Positions 1-8,565 of a stretch of 26,446 nucleotides of DNA are shown piece after piece. Below the pieces are notes generated by a model. It was not told the DNA's origin and searched no databases. It saw only the letters and a program-made list of their open reading frames with translations. A program made the translations under genes and the position numbers. This stretch comes from Chthoniobacter flavus. Lineage in GTDB: Bacteria > Verrucomicrobiota > Verrucomicrobiia > Chthoniobacterales > Terrimicrobiaceae. The DNA lies in contig CAMBAQ010000001.1 of NCBI GenBank assembly GCA_945863785.1, positions 1 through 26,446 of the forward strand, given 5' to 3'. Numbering within the stretch: position 1 is the stretch's first letter; every line of letters begins with the position of its first letter.

Positions 1-1035
1 GTTCTGCCAGATACTGGTGGGGTAGCCTTTACTGCTTCTTTGCTCACCGGTGTTGGTAATGTTACGAATAGTAACAAGATGGGGCTATGGGTTACGCAAT
101 CAAGTGGATCGGTTCGATTGGCAGCCCGCATCGGTGGTAATCCAACTCCTACACTCTCGTCTCTTTCTATTTTCAATGCTGAGACGGGACTCAATGGTCA
201 AGGGCGGCATTACAATAGCGGGGGTAACTTGATTGTTACGGCGGGATTCACAACTGGGGCGAGTGGGATTTACAAAATCCAAACATCAAACTTAACCCTA
301 TCGCCAATTGTAACGACAACATCGACGGTTCCAGGAATTTCTGGTGCCACAGTCAGCGCGTTCGGAAACCCTGTATTAAACAACAATAATAGTCTTGCAG
401 TCAGCGCTACCGTGACTGGCACGGGATTTTCCAACAGTAACAACCAAGGTATTTGGCTAATCAATGGCAATGGAACTGGCTCGCTTCGAGTGCGTAAGGG
501 TCAAGTCAATACGGATGGAACGATCTTTGCGGAAATTGGAGCTCCTGCTTTAAATAATAATGGCGAAATCGCATTTATAGGCGCTCTTAAGACCGCTACG
601 GGTAACGTCACGAAAGCGGACGCAATCCGGATCTGGAAGATCGCAGCCAATGGCACGATTCAACTTGTTGCGAAAGCGAGTGGGTCTGCACCAGACTTAA
701 CTGGTGCTGTATTTCAAACGTTTACCCAGTTGGCCTATCCAGACGATAGTGGTGTGATATTTGTAGCTACGCTTACCGTTGGCACGGGTGGTATTACGAC
801 CGGAAATAATAAGGGTATTTGGGCTGTCAATGCTCTCGGAGCAACGGAGCTTCTCATCCGAACAGGTGATTCACTGAAAGTCAATGGAGCCATCAAAACC
901 ATCGCGGATCTCCTGATATTCACAAGTTCCGCAGATATATCTGGTGCTACCCGGCAGGTCACAACAGCAGGTGACCTTGTTTATAAGGTGAGATTTACAG
1001 ACGGCACCGTTGGTTTGTTGGAGTCGGTGCAATAG
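1..1035 (+). CDS. NxxGxxAF-repeat exported protein, C-terminal part
   Basis: The frame is open from the first base, so the N-terminus and any signal peptide lie outside the window. The visible 344 residues carry a degenerate unit with the core N/D-x-x-G-x-(I/V)-x-F or similar: LPDTGGVAF near nt 4, NSGGNLIV near 214, LNNNNSLAV near 376, LNNNGEIAF near 550 and YPDDSGVIF near 736, roughly 55-65 residues apart. Turns rich in Gly, Asn and Thr and strands such as NNKGIWAVN suggest an all-beta, propeller-like fold. This matches the 'choice-of-anchor tandem repeat NxxGxxAF' group (DUF7453), which are secreted or surface proteins of unknown function. No catalytic motif is seen and there is no sorting signal at the C-terminus, which ends in LLESVQ. 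It converges on trpA 30 nt downstream. Confidence 0.75.
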   Translation, partial: VLPDTGGVAFTASLLTGVGNVTNSNKMGLWVTQSSGSVRLAARIGGNPTPTLSSLSIFNAETGLNGQGRHYNSGGNLIVTAGFTTGASGIYKIQTSNLTLSPIVTTTSTVPGISGATVSAFGNPVLNNNNSLAVSATVTGTGFSNSNNQGIWLINGNGTGSLRVRKGQVNTDGTIFAEIGAPALNNNGEIAFIGALKTATGNVTKADAIRIWKIAANGTIQLVAKASGSAPDLTGAVFQTFTQLAYPDDSGVIFVATLTVGTGGITTGNNKGIWAVNALGATELLIRTGDSLKVNGAIKTIADLLIFTSSADISGATRQVTTAGDLVYKVRFTDGTVGLLESVQ

Positions 1036-1063
1036 AATTCGTTGGTGCCCTCGGCCGTAAAAT

Positions 1064-1084
1064 GATCAAGACTTTTGCTTGATC
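1064..1084. terminator. Hairpin between convergent genes at the trpA stop
   Basis: GATCAAG and CTTGATC form a perfect 7-bp stem with a 7-nt loop. The hairpin covers the last codons and the stop of trpA and, in the trpA direction, is followed by a short T-rich stretch (ATTTTA). It sits 28 nt after the end of the left-hand gene. The U-tract is weak, so a terminator role is only possible. Confidence 0.35.
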
Positions 1085-1878
1085 GCTTGGGAAATAGGTG
1101 TCACGAAAGCGGCGATTTCGGCGTTAAGATTCGGATGAGCGCCAAATTCTCCGATGCGGCGGACGATGGCGCTGCCTACGACGACGGCCTCACATTCCTT
1201 GGCAACTTCCGCAGCTTGTTCGGGAGTGGAAATCCCGAATCCGACGGCGATGGGGAGGTTGGTGTGGGATTTTATTTCGCGTACCTGAGAACTGATGCTA
1301 GTCGCGAGGCTGGTTTGCTCGCCGGTGACGCCTTCGCGGGAGACGTAGTAAATAAAGCCCTCTGCTGATTTGGCGATCAGTTCCATGCGATCTGGCGGTG
1401 TTGTAGGGGCGATGAGGCGAATAGCTAGCAGGCTATGCGATTTCATAAGCTCGGCATTCCGTGCGGCTTCATCTGGGGGGAGATCGAGGATCAGAACGCC
1501 ATCCGCGCCGGCGGCGGAGGCATCTGCGTGGAACTTGTCGAAGCCATAGACATAAACCGGGTTCAAATAAGTGAAAAGAACGATGGGGATCTGCGAGGTA
1601 GTGCGGATTTTTTTAACCGCATCAAGCACTCCCCCTACGCTGGCGCCGGCGGCGAGAGCGCGACTGGAAGCGGCTTGGATCGTTGCCCCATCCGCAAGGG
1701 GATCAGAAAATGGGATCCCAAGCTCGATGATGTCCACGCCCGACTTTTCGAGCGTTGAGACGAGTGATACTGTCGCATCGAGGGTCGGATCGCCTGCTGT
1801 GATATAGGCGATGAATCCGCATTGGTTGGCGGAGCGGAGGGATTGAAACTTGGTCTCGATACGATTGGGCGTGCTCAT
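1066..1878 (-). CDS. trpA: Tryptophan synthase alpha subunit
   Basis: TrpA cleaves indole-3-glycerol phosphate to indole and glyceraldehyde 3-phosphate; the indole passes to TrpB in the alpha2-beta2 complex. The TIM-barrel signatures are present: FIAYITAGDP near the N-terminus, then IELGIPFSDPLADG, holding the catalytic Glu and Asp, then YYVSREGVTG and AVGFGIS for the phosphate-binding loops. At 270 residues the length is normal. I chose the ATG at 1878 (MSTPNRIETKF) because it overlaps the mnmG stop as ATGA, suggesting translational coupling; an in-frame ATG at 1914 lies inside mnmG and adds a non-conserved extension. No trpB or other trp gene is in the window, so the gene seems detached from a trp operon and attached to a tRNA-modification gene. 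Confidence 0.95.
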   Translation of the reverse strand: MSTPNRIETKFQSLRSANQCGFIAYITAGDPTLDATVSLVSTLEKSGVDIIELGIPFSDPLADGATIQAASSRALAAGASVGGVLDAVKKIRTTSQIPIVLFTYLNPVYVYGFDKFHADASAAGADGVLILDLPPDEAARNAELMKSHSLLAIRLIAPTTPPDRMELIAKSAEGFIYYVSREGVTGEQTSLATSISSQVREIKSHTNLPIAVGFGISTPEQAAEVAKECEAVVVGSAIVRRIGEFGAHPNLNAEIAAFVTPISQAIKQKS

Positions 1879-3755
1879 GTTGTTGAAATGTTTTCGTTGC
1901 CTCGGGTGATCCAAATGCCAAGTAGGGCGACATCGGCTGGGGTGACTCCGCTGATGCGGGCCGCTTGACCGAGGGTCTCAGGGCGGATGGAGGTGAGTTT
2001 TTGAACGGCTTCGGTGCGAAGGCCGTTGATCTTGGAGTAGTCCAGCCAATCTGGGATGGCCTTGTTCTCGTGTCTAGCCGAGCGGGCGATTTGCTCTTCT
2101 TGGCGTGTTAGGTAGCCAGCGTATTTCAGATCGGTTTCGATTTGCTCCCAAACGGGGATTGGAAATTGAGAGAGGATTTCGGAGGGAACGGATTGCCATG
2201 TGTTTTCAGGGCGCTTGAGCCAACGCTCAAGTGGGATGGCATCCACTTTGAACTCTTTCAGTCGGGCCTTGAGTGACGTGAATTGGGCGTGCTTCTCACG
2301 GAAGCGGGATGTGCGCTCGGGATCGGCAAGACCGAGTTCGATGGCTTTGCCCGTGAGGCGGAGATCTGCGTTGTCCTGCCTCAGGAGGAGGCGGTATTCG
2401 GCCCGGCTCGTGAACATGCGGTAGGGCTCAGGGGTCCCACGAGTCACGAGGTCGTCCAGCATAACGCCGATGTAGCCTTCATGGCGGGCAACAGTGAGCG
2501 GGGGTCGGTTGAGGTACTTCAGTGCGGCATTGGCGCCAGCCACCAAGCCCTGTGCGGCAGCCTCTTCGTAGCCCGAAGTGCCGTTGATTTGTCCTGCAAA
2601 ATAAAGCCCAGGCATACGCTTCGTCTCCAGTGTGGTGTGAAGTTGCGTGGGCGGGCAGTAATCGTATTCCACCGCATAGCCGGGACGCAAAATCTCGGCA
2701 TTTTCAAGACCGGGAACACTTCGGATGAAGGCGTATTGAACATCAAACGGGAGGCTTGTGGAAACGCCGTTGACGTAGATTTCATCACTGTGGCGGCCTT
2801 CGGGTTCCAAGAAAAGCTGGTGTTGGTTTTTCTCTGCAAACTTGACCACTTTGTCCTCAATGCTTGGGCAGTATCGTGGGCCTACGCCTTCAATGACACC
2901 GGAGTAGAGTGGAGATTTATGGAGGTTGGAACGAATGATCTCGTGGGTGGCTGGAGTCGTGTAGGTGATCCAGCAGGGGATCTGGCGAGTGTGAAAAGCC
3001 CCGTCGCGCCATTCGTTGAGGGTAAAAATGTCATCTTCGCCACGACGGATTGTGTCCGCCATGTAGCTGAAGAGCGGAGCGGGCTCGTCGCCGTGCTGGG
3101 CTTCACATTTCGAGAAATCAATGCTCTTTGCTAAGAGTCGGCATGGTGTGCCAGTCTTGAATCGAGCGACTTCAAAACCGAGATCCCGTAAGCAGTCGCT
3201 GAAAGTAGATACCGTATCTCCAAGGCGTCCGCCGGCTTGATTGCGAAGTCCCACATGGAGGAGTCCGCGCATGAAGGTGCCTGTGGTGACGACGACGGAG
3301 CGGGTGTTGAAGCGAAGTCCTAAGTTTGTCTCCAGTCCATCGACGCCGTTGTCGCCGGTGATGAGGTTGGTCACGTTAGCCTGCTTCACATCGAGGTGAG
3401 GTTGGCGTTCCAAGAGCACCTTCATCCGGAACTGGTAGGCTTTTTTATCGCATTGAGCGCGGGGCGCTCGGACGCTCGGGCCTTTTGTGGCATTGAGCAT
3501 GCGAAACTGGATGCCGGTGGCGTCGGTATTGAGAGCCATCGCTCCGCCCAGCGCGTCGATTTCACGAACCATGTGCCCTTTGGCGAGTCCACCTATCGCG
3601 GGATTACAGGACATCTGGCCAACGGTATCCGCGTTCTGAGTGAGGAGAAGCGTCTGGCAACCGAGGCGGGCTGCCGCCAAGGCGGCTTCAATGCCAGCGT
3701 GGCCAGCCCCAATCACGACAACGTCGTAGTTTTTTGGATAAACGAAGTCGCTCAA
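1875..3755 (-). CDS. mnmG: tRNA uridine-5-carboxymethylaminomethyl modification enzyme MnmG (GidA)
   Basis: MnmG is the FAD-binding partner of MnmE; together they install the aminomethyl or carboxymethylaminomethyl group on the wobble U34 of certain tRNAs. The 626-residue protein matches the usual length of about 630. The Rossmann loop VVVIGAGHAG is at residues 12-21, the reactive cysteine motif SCNPAIGG follows (Cys50), and a second conserved cysteine lies in GPRYCPSIEDK. GTSGYEEAAAQG and the C-terminal helical domain ending in ARISGVTPADVALL are also typical. The start is TTG at 3755, one base after the TAA of the upstream gene (TAA-C-TTG), so reinitiation is likely. The stop overlaps trpA by 4 nt. 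The usual neighbours mnmE and rsmG are absent. Confidence 0.97.
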   Translation of the reverse strand: MSDFVYPKNYDVVVIGAGHAGIEAALAAARLGCQTLLLTQNADTVGQMSCNPAIGGLAKGHMVREIDALGGAMALNTDATGIQFRMLNATKGPSVRAPRAQCDKKAYQFRMKVLLERQPHLDVKQANVTNLITGDNGVDGLETNLGLRFNTRSVVVTTGTFMRGLLHVGLRNQAGGRLGDTVSTFSDCLRDLGFEVARFKTGTPCRLLAKSIDFSKCEAQHGDEPAPLFSYMADTIRRGEDDIFTLNEWRDGAFHTRQIPCWITYTTPATHEIIRSNLHKSPLYSGVIEGVGPRYCPSIEDKVVKFAEKNQHQLFLEPEGRHSDEIYVNGVSTSLPFDVQYAFIRSVPGLENAEILRPGYAVEYDYCPPTQLHTTLETKRMPGLYFAGQINGTSGYEEAAAQGLVAGANAALKYLNRPPLTVARHEGYIGVMLDDLVTRGTPEPYRMFTSRAEYRLLLRQDNADLRLTGKAIELGLADPERTSRFREKHAQFTSLKARLKEFKVDAIPLERWLKRPENTWQSVPSEILSQFPIPVWEQIETDLKYAGYLTRQEEQIARSARHENKAIPDWLDYSKINGLRTEAVQKLTSIRPETLGQAARISGVTPADVALLGIWITRGNENISTT

Positions 3756-3756
3756 G

Positions 3757-4293
3757 TTACTCGGTCGCGATGCCGTGTTCGGTCAGTTTCTTTTGGAGGG
3801 CGGCAGGATCCAGCTTGAAGCTATTTTTAAGAATGATGTCACCGGCAACGAAGTTGTCGAAGGTCCCGCGGATCGCGGTATTCTCACCAGTTACAACGAG
3901 TGAGCTGGTCCGGAGGATGTTTCCGCTCCAGTCGCGGTGATATAGTGTGGCGCGCGAATCATCACTCGAAACGCCCACAGTGGCGGAGACAATATCGTCC
4001 GAATCGAAATAGGCCTTCACGTCGGGTGTTGGGCGGTTGTGGAGCTGCAAGTAAACCGTGAGTGGATCGCCTTCGGTGTCATCGGACTGAGTGACTTTGC
4101 CAACGCGTCCATACACGCAGACGCGCATGCCATTGTATTTTTGAAAAGCACTATCGGCAGAGTTGGCAAAATCATTCACGATTTGTTCGAGTGTGACAAA
4201 GCCGTCCGGGGGCAGGGTAGGCAGCGGAGTTTGGCATAATGCCGCACAGATCGTAGCAAGCAGCAGCGCAATCGAGGTTTTTGCTATATTCAT
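3757..4293 (-). CDS. Small exported OB-fold-like protein (tRNA_anti-like)
   Basis: The 178-residue product begins with a signal peptide (MNIAKTSIALLLATICAALC) and continues with a domain resembling the tRNA_anti-like OB-fold family: an N-terminal helix (TLEQIVNDFANSADSAFQKY), then NGMRVCVYGRVGKV and a later strand set including SLVVTGENTAIRGTFDNF. Proteins of this type are usually exported and functionally uncharacterised; nothing here shows nucleic-acid binding. An ATG five codons upstream (4308) is an alternative, but the 4293 start gives the cleaner signal peptide. A Cys near residue 20 is not in a clear lipobox. The gene ends one base before the TTG start of mnmG, so the two are probably co-translated, although a functional tie to tRNA modification is not evident. 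Confidence 0.65.
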   Translation of the reverse strand: MNIAKTSIALLLATICAALCQTPLPTLPPDGFVTLEQIVNDFANSADSAFQKYNGMRVCVYGRVGKVTQSDDTEGDPLTVYLQLHNRPTPDVKAYFDSDDIVSATVGVSSDDSRATLYHRDWSGNILRTSSLVVTGENTAIRGTFDNFVAGDIILKNSFKLDPAALQKKLTEHGIATE

Positions 4294-4475
4294 AACGTTG
4301 CCGATCATGGATCAAGCACGGCGCATGCTCAACGAAAAAGCCATCTACTTTCCGTTTCGCGGTGGATTAAAAAAACCAGAGCTCCTCAATAGCCATTATT
4401 GCCTCAAGAAGTCATCGGCGAGGAACCTCCGCTTCCACGGCCTAGAAGCATCAAGACCATCGGATGAAGATAGGA

Positions 4476-6059
4476 CTATTGTTTTTTGCGGATTTTTCGA
4501 AGTGGGTGCTCGTCGAGGACATTAGCCCGAATGCCGTCGAACTTCGTTGGATCGTAGAGTTGAATGCCCACATAGTAGTAAATGGGGCAGACGGGGATGG
4601 CTTTTTTTACAAGTAGATCCTCGGCCTCCCGCAGGATTTTAAAGCGGCGTGAGGGATTGAGTTCCCGTGAGGCGGCGGCGACGAGGGCATCGTAGCTCGG
4701 TGCGCTCCATCCCGTGCGGTTGTTGCCGCCACCAGTGAGGAACATATCTAGGAAAGTGTTGGGGTCTGCGTAGTCGCCGACCCAACTGGAACGGGCGATG
4801 TCGTAGTCGAGAAGCGAGAGCGAATTCAGATAAACTTTCCACTCCTGTCGAACGAGGTTCACATTCACGCCGAGCGAGTCGCGCCACATGTTTTGGAGTT
4901 CCACGGCGATCGCTTCATTGAGTTCGCTCTTACTATAAAGGTAGTTCACATTAGGAAATCCCTTTCCAGCCGGAAATCCCGCCTCGGCAAGTAATCGGGC
5001 TGCTTGTACGGGATCAAATGTCAAACCGTCCGTGCCGTTGTAGCCAGGTATTCCTGGTGGAACAAAGCCGTTTGCTGGGAGTTCACCCGCTCGTGTGATT
5101 TTATTTACGATGCGATTTTTATCCATGGCCAGAGAGAAGGCCCGGCGCACGCGTTCGTCCTTGAAGGGGCCGCGCTCGCAATTGTAGCGCAGGAAGTAGA
5201 TTCCTAAAAATGGGGCGGCATGGAAGTCCGGGCGTTTTTTTAAATCCTCCAGCAAGGCTGGTGGAGCGAGGCCCTTGTCCATCATCAGATCCGCAAGGCC
5301 GCTGGAGTAAAAATTAAACGCCACATTGGCATCTGAGATCGGCAGTACGTCGATGGTTTCGAGTGCTACGTTCGCGGAGTCCCAGTAGTGGGTGTTTTTG
5401 CGAAGACGGATTTTGTCATTAATGCGCCAACTTTCCAGCGTGTAGGCTCCATTGGAAATGATCTTTCCGGGTTTGACCCAATCGTCCCCCGCGCGCTTGA
5501 TCAGATCGACGGGAAGAGGGTGCAGCGTCGGAAAAGCGCAGAGTTGGAGGAAGTAGCTTGTGGGATTTTCGAGTTCCACAACGAGCGTCCGTTCATCGAC
5601 AGCGCGAACGCCCACTTGCGAGAAATCGGCAAGTTTTCCTTCCGAAAAGGATTGAGCGTTTTTGATCGGATAGAGTTGATAATTGTACTGAGATCCGGTT
5701 TCGGGCGTGAGGGTGTGACGCCAAGATTCCACGAAATCGTGGGCAGTGAGAGGCGATCCATCGCTCCACTTGGCATTGGCCCGAATGTGAAACGTGTAGG
5801 TTTTTCCATCGGGAGAAATTTTCCATTTTTCGGCGACTCCGGGTGAAGGTTGGCCGTTTTCGTCGTAAGCGCAAAGGCCCTCAAAAAGGGCGTTGACGAT
5901 GCGACCCTCGGGTTGACCTGTGATAATCGCAGGGTCGAGTGTTTCGGGTTCGGCTCCGTTCAGGAAAACCAAGTCGGCGCGACGATCTGCATTTCCGCAG
6001 CCGACGAGAAGCAGAGTTAAAAATGCCATGCAAATCCCGAGGGATACCCGTAAAGTCAT
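4476..6059 (-). CDS. Peptide/oligopeptide ABC transporter substrate-binding lipoprotein (OppA/SBP_bac_5)
   Basis: This is a 527-residue extracytoplasmic binding protein of the family-5 solute-binding type that delivers oligopeptides to an Opp/Dpp-type importer. Residues 1-21 form a lipoprotein signal with lipobox LVGC (Cys21); the following G-N rather than Asp suggests outer-membrane or non-inner-membrane retention. Family signatures follow: NGAEPETLDPAI, WKISPDGKTYTFHIR, WSDGSPLTAHDFVESW, the PFKDERVRRAFSLAMD block near the middle and a C-terminal WVGDYADPNTFLDMF motif as in OppA. No permease or ATPase gene adjoins it; the only OppB-like permease in the window is about 7.6 kb away on the other strand. 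It starts at ATG 6059 and ends with TAG, with 182 nt before the next gene. Confidence 0.93.
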   Translation of the reverse strand: MTLRVSLGICMAFLTLLLVGCGNADRRADLVFLNGAEPETLDPAIITGQPEGRIVNALFEGLCAYDENGQPSPGVAEKWKISPDGKTYTFHIRANAKWSDGSPLTAHDFVESWRHTLTPETGSQYNYQLYPIKNAQSFSEGKLADFSQVGVRAVDERTLVVELENPTSYFLQLCAFPTLHPLPVDLIKRAGDDWVKPGKIISNGAYTLESWRINDKIRLRKNTHYWDSANVALETIDVLPISDANVAFNFYSSGLADLMMDKGLAPPALLEDLKKRPDFHAAPFLGIYFLRYNCERGPFKDERVRRAFSLAMDKNRIVNKITRAGELPANGFVPPGIPGYNGTDGLTFDPVQAARLLAEAGFPAGKGFPNVNYLYSKSELNEAIAVELQNMWRDSLGVNVNLVRQEWKVYLNSLSLLDYDIARSSWVGDYADPNTFLDMFLTGGGNNRTGWSAPSYDALVAAASRELNPSRRFKILREAEDLLVKKAIPVCPIYYYVGIQLYDPTKFDGIRANVLDEHPLRKIRKKQ

Positions 6060-6100
6060 TTTGCCATGAAACCGATATTCCCGCTGTCTGCAATGCAGAT

Positions 6101-6113
6101 CGCCTCCGAGGCG
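6101..6113. repeat. Short inverted repeat between divergent genes
   Basis: CGCCTCCGAGGCG is a near-perfect palindrome with arms CGCCT and AGGCG. It is the only symmetrical site seen in the 104-nt gap between the divergent peptide-binding lipoprotein and DUF983 genes. A regulatory role is a guess from position only. Confidence 0.2.
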
Positions 6114-6163
6114 GCTTGCCGTGACTTGTTTTGCATCGATAGGTATGTGGCACTTTACATTCT

Positions 6164-6667
6164 ATGAACCACGATTTTCGCCGCGCTCTCCAGTATTTCT
6201 TACGTGCTTGTCTCTTGAAGTGCCCGGAGTGCGGAACGAAGCCGATTTTCATGCCGATCCATCGCATCCGTCGGCTGCGGGATTACTTCACGCCGCTCGA
6301 TGGGTGTCCGCGTTGTGGGTATGCCTATGAGCGTGAGTTGGGCTATTTTTTGCTGTCGATCTGGGCGATCAATTACGGTGGCGGTAGTCTCCTCGGTATT
6401 TCCATCTATTGTTATCTGGAGTATTTCTACCATCTGACACTGCCCATTTTGTTGCTCAGTGTGATCTCGCCGGTCGTGCTTTTCAACTTCCTCTTCGCTC
6501 GCCATTCCAAGGCGTTTTTCATCGCACTGGATCATTATTTTGATCCGCATGTCAAAGATGGTGAGGGTGGAGGGAATGGTGGTAGCAATACTAAGGAACC
6601 TCCAGCGCCTGCCACGCCTGTTGCTCCACAGGGGGCGCCGACGCCAGAGCCTGGCGTGCTTGTTTGA
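6164..6667 (+). CDS. DUF983 family zinc-ribbon membrane protein
   Basis: The 167-residue product has a cytoplasmic N-terminal zinc-ribbon of two CxxC pairs (CPEC at 20-23, CPRC at 48-51, followed by GYAYERE), then two hydrophobic segments at about 57-80 and 86-112. This order is that of DUF983 proteins, whose function is unknown. The tail after about residue 125 is low-complexity, rich in Gly, Ala and Pro (GEGGGNGG, PAPATPVAPQG), and probably disordered. The start ATG at 6164 gives the first zinc ribbon directly. The stop TGA shares its last base with the ATG of purU (TGATG), so the two are likely translated together. Confidence 0.75.
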   Translation: MNHDFRRALQYFLRACLLKCPECGTKPIFMPIHRIRRLRDYFTPLDGCPRCGYAYERELGYFLLSIWAINYGGGSLLGISIYCYLEYFYHLTLPILLLSVISPVVLFNFLFARHSKAFFIALDHYFDPHVKDGEGGGNGGSNTKEPPAPATPVAPQGAPTPEPGVLV

Positions 6668-7518
6668 TGCAAACCCACATCCTTAAACTTCACTGTCCTG
6701 ATGCCGTTGGCCTTCTGGCGCGAATCACTGGATTCATTGCAGCCTCAGGCGGGAATCTGCTCGAAGTGAGTCAATATACCGATCCGCTTTCAAAGTGGTT
6801 TTTCAGCCGTCTTGTCTTCACTGGAGGGAAAATGGACTCGTACCCCTCGCTGTTCCGCTCGGAGTTTGAGTCCATCGCAACAGAGATGGGCGCCGAGTGG
6901 TCTTTGCGCCCCAGCGATCGCCCGATGAATGCCGTTCTATTGACAAGCCGACAAGATCATTGCTTGGCCGATCTCCTCTGGCGCTGGCGTTCTGGAGAAT
7001 TGAATATTTCGATTCCGAAGGTGATCTCCAACCATGGCGAGTGCCGGGGGATCGTTGAGCGCGAGGGATTGGTTTTTGAGGAGATGGATTTCGATGGCGA
7101 CAAGCCCGCCGCTTTCGAGCAACTCGCCGCCCACTTACGGGATTGCCAGGCTGAGTTGATTGTTCTCGCACGCTTCATGCAAATTCTGCCCGATTGGCTT
7201 TGTAACGAGTTTGAAGGTCGCATTATCAATATCCACCATTCGTTTCTGCCAGCCTTCGTGGGAGCGAACCCCTATCGCCGTGCCTTTGAGCGTGGAGTGA
7301 AGCTGATCGGAGCGACCTGCCACTACGCCACATCCGAATTGGATCAGGGGCCGATCATTGAGCAGGAGGTTGCGCGCGTGGAACATTATCACGTTCCAGA
7401 TGATCTGGTACGGATGGGGCGTGACTGCGAAAAACTCGCTCTTGCCCGAGGTGTCCGTTTTCATGTCGAAGACAGGGTGCTTGTTCACGGAACCCGCGCC
7501 ATTGTCTTTCGCGACTGA
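6667..7518 (+). CDS. purU: Formyltetrahydrofolate deformylase
   Basis: PurU hydrolyses 10-formyl-THF to THF and formate, balancing the one-carbon pool and supplying formate for formate-dependent purine synthesis. The 283-residue protein has an N-terminal ACT domain (ILKLHCPDAVGLLARITGFI, about residues 5-80) and a formyltransferase-fold domain from about residue 88 (TSRQDHCLADLLWR). The catalytic Asn-His-Asp set is visible in IINIHHSFLPAF and LDQGPIIEQ. The ATG at 6667 overlaps the stop of the DUF983 gene by one base; a TTG one codon earlier is possible but less likely. It converges on the transglutaminase gene with an 18-nt gap containing a hairpin. folP and purK elsewhere in the window touch the same folate and purine pathways. 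Confidence 0.95.
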   Translation: MQTHILKLHCPDAVGLLARITGFIAASGGNLLEVSQYTDPLSKWFFSRLVFTGGKMDSYPSLFRSEFESIATEMGAEWSLRPSDRPMNAVLLTSRQDHCLADLLWRWRSGELNISIPKVISNHGECRGIVEREGLVFEEMDFDGDKPAAFEQLAAHLRDCQAELIVLARFMQILPDWLCNEFEGRIINIHHSFLPAFVGANPYRRAFERGVKLIGATCHYATSELDQGPIIEQEVARVEHYHVPDDLVRMGRDCEKLALARGVRFHVEDRVLVHGTRAIVFRD

Positions 7519-7531
7519 GATCTCACGCGAA
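7508..7531. terminator. Hairpin across the purU stop, between convergent genes
   Basis: TTCGCG pairs with CGCGAA, and inside it TGAGATCTCA is a perfect 10-bp palindrome, giving a 9-bp stem with a 2-nt bulge and a GATC tetraloop. It covers the purU stop codon and ends 6 nt before the transglutaminase stop. There is no clear T-run on either side, so bidirectional termination or mRNA end protection is inferred from shape and position only. Confidence 0.45.
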
Positions 7532-7536
7532 TAACT

Positions 7537-8451
7537 TCAGGCCATTGGCATCATGCTGGAGACTGCAATCTCTCGACGGGGATCGCTCAATCGCCTCATG
7601 CTCACGCTCACGCTTATGCTTTGAGTGCCTGAGCCTTTGAATGTGCCACGCACAGGTGCGGCATCCGAGAAATCCCTGCCTACGGAAACGGTGATGTGGC
7701 GCTCGCCGCACCATTGCTTGTTTGTGGGGTCTAGGGCCACCCAGCGGAGGCCTGGGAGCATGACTTCGACCCAAGCATGCGTGGCGAGGGATCCGACAAG
7801 ATTTCCCTCCGTGCCATTGGCTTTGGGCAAGTCGGATTCAATGTAGCCGCAAACATATCTGCCAGGGAGCCCCGCGGCGCGAAGAACGCTGAGCATGATG
7901 TGAGCGAAGTCCTGGCAAACGCCTTCTCTTTTTTTCCAAATACTGGCCAGAGGCGTTGAGTTTTGGGTCACTCCGGATTTGTAAGTGAAATGTTCGTTTA
8001 CTGCTTCGTTCAAATCCTGCAAAGCGACTCGTATGGGGCTGGAACTTTTAAAAATCTTTTTTGCCCACGATACAGCTGGTCCGCTAGTCGGTACCGCTGC
8101 CGTTGGCTGCAAATAATCGAAAATATCCGTCATCGCAGATCCTAGAATCTGCCTTGCCTCTGCCACATTGAGCTGCAAAGCCTCGAGGGCCAGGTTTCGA
8201 GGCTTTGTGCGCACAGTCATGCGGTTCGTCACCTTGAGTTGTTCGTGACGAAGCGTCATGGAATAAAATGTCGTCGGATTTCCGAAGTAATCCCTGTAAT
8301 CGGACATTTTGGCCTCTGGATGAAAGTCGATGCGGTGGGATAGGACTTCCTGATCCTCGCGTTCGGGGGGGGTGAGTCGCGCTTCGAGGTAAGCCTCGCT
8401 CACCGGCACGCTGTAGCGGTAGTCCGTAGTATGAACGACTTCAAAAAGCAT
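7537..8451 (-). CDS. Transglutaminase-like cysteine protease family protein
   Basis: The 304-residue protein joins a bacterial transglutaminase N-terminal region (VVHTTDYRYSVPVSEA to about residue 90) to a transglutaminase core. The catalytic triad is intact: Cys179 in REGVCQDFAH, His225 in THAWVEV and Asp241 in ALDPTN. It has no signal peptide, so it is probably cytoplasmic. Family members are predicted peptidases or amidases and are often found near alpha-E/circularly permuted ATP-grasp genes; none is present here. The start ATG at 8451 leads straight into the conserved N-terminal strand, with an A/G-rich stretch (AAGGAAG) about 10 nt upstream. The end is close to purU, tail to tail. Confidence 0.9.
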   Translation of the reverse strand: MLFEVVHTTDYRYSVPVSEAYLEARLTPPEREDQEVLSHRIDFHPEAKMSDYRDYFGNPTTFYSMTLRHEQLKVTNRMTVRTKPRNLALEALQLNVAEARQILGSAMTDIFDYLQPTAAVPTSGPAVSWAKKIFKSSSPIRVALQDLNEAVNEHFTYKSGVTQNSTPLASIWKKREGVCQDFAHIMLSVLRAAGLPGRYVCGYIESDLPKANGTEGNLVGSLATHAWVEVMLPGLRWVALDPTNKQWCGERHITVSVGRDFSDAAPVRGTFKGSGTQSISVSVSMRRLSDPRREIAVSSMMPMA

Positions 8452-8565
8452 TTCTTAGGCTTCCTTACAGAAACGGTTTGGTTTGCCAAATTGACTGCTG
8501 ATCCCTCTTGCCATGGGGCCAACTTTTCCGGATGAGCAGGTTGGGTCAAGCGCAATTCCGTATCG

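Noticed and set aside
1879..1914. Longer trpA start at ATG 1914
   Set aside because: The added residues are coded inside mnmG and are not part of the TrpA plan; the ATGA overlap start at 1878 is more natural.
2283..3134. Plus-strand frame of 283 codons opposite mnmG
   Set aside because: It lies wholly inside the highly conserved mnmG and has no recognisable features.
4309..4475. Small gene or terminator between the OB-like and peptide-binding genes
   Set aside because: No frame has a recognisable product, and candidate stems (such as GAG/CTC near the A-run at 4370-4376) are only 3-4 bp.
6060..6163. Promoters in the divergent gap upstream of the DUF983 and peptide-binding genes
   Set aside because: Some -10-like hexamers exist (for example TACATT near 6157) but none has a -35 at proper spacing, so no promoter is called.
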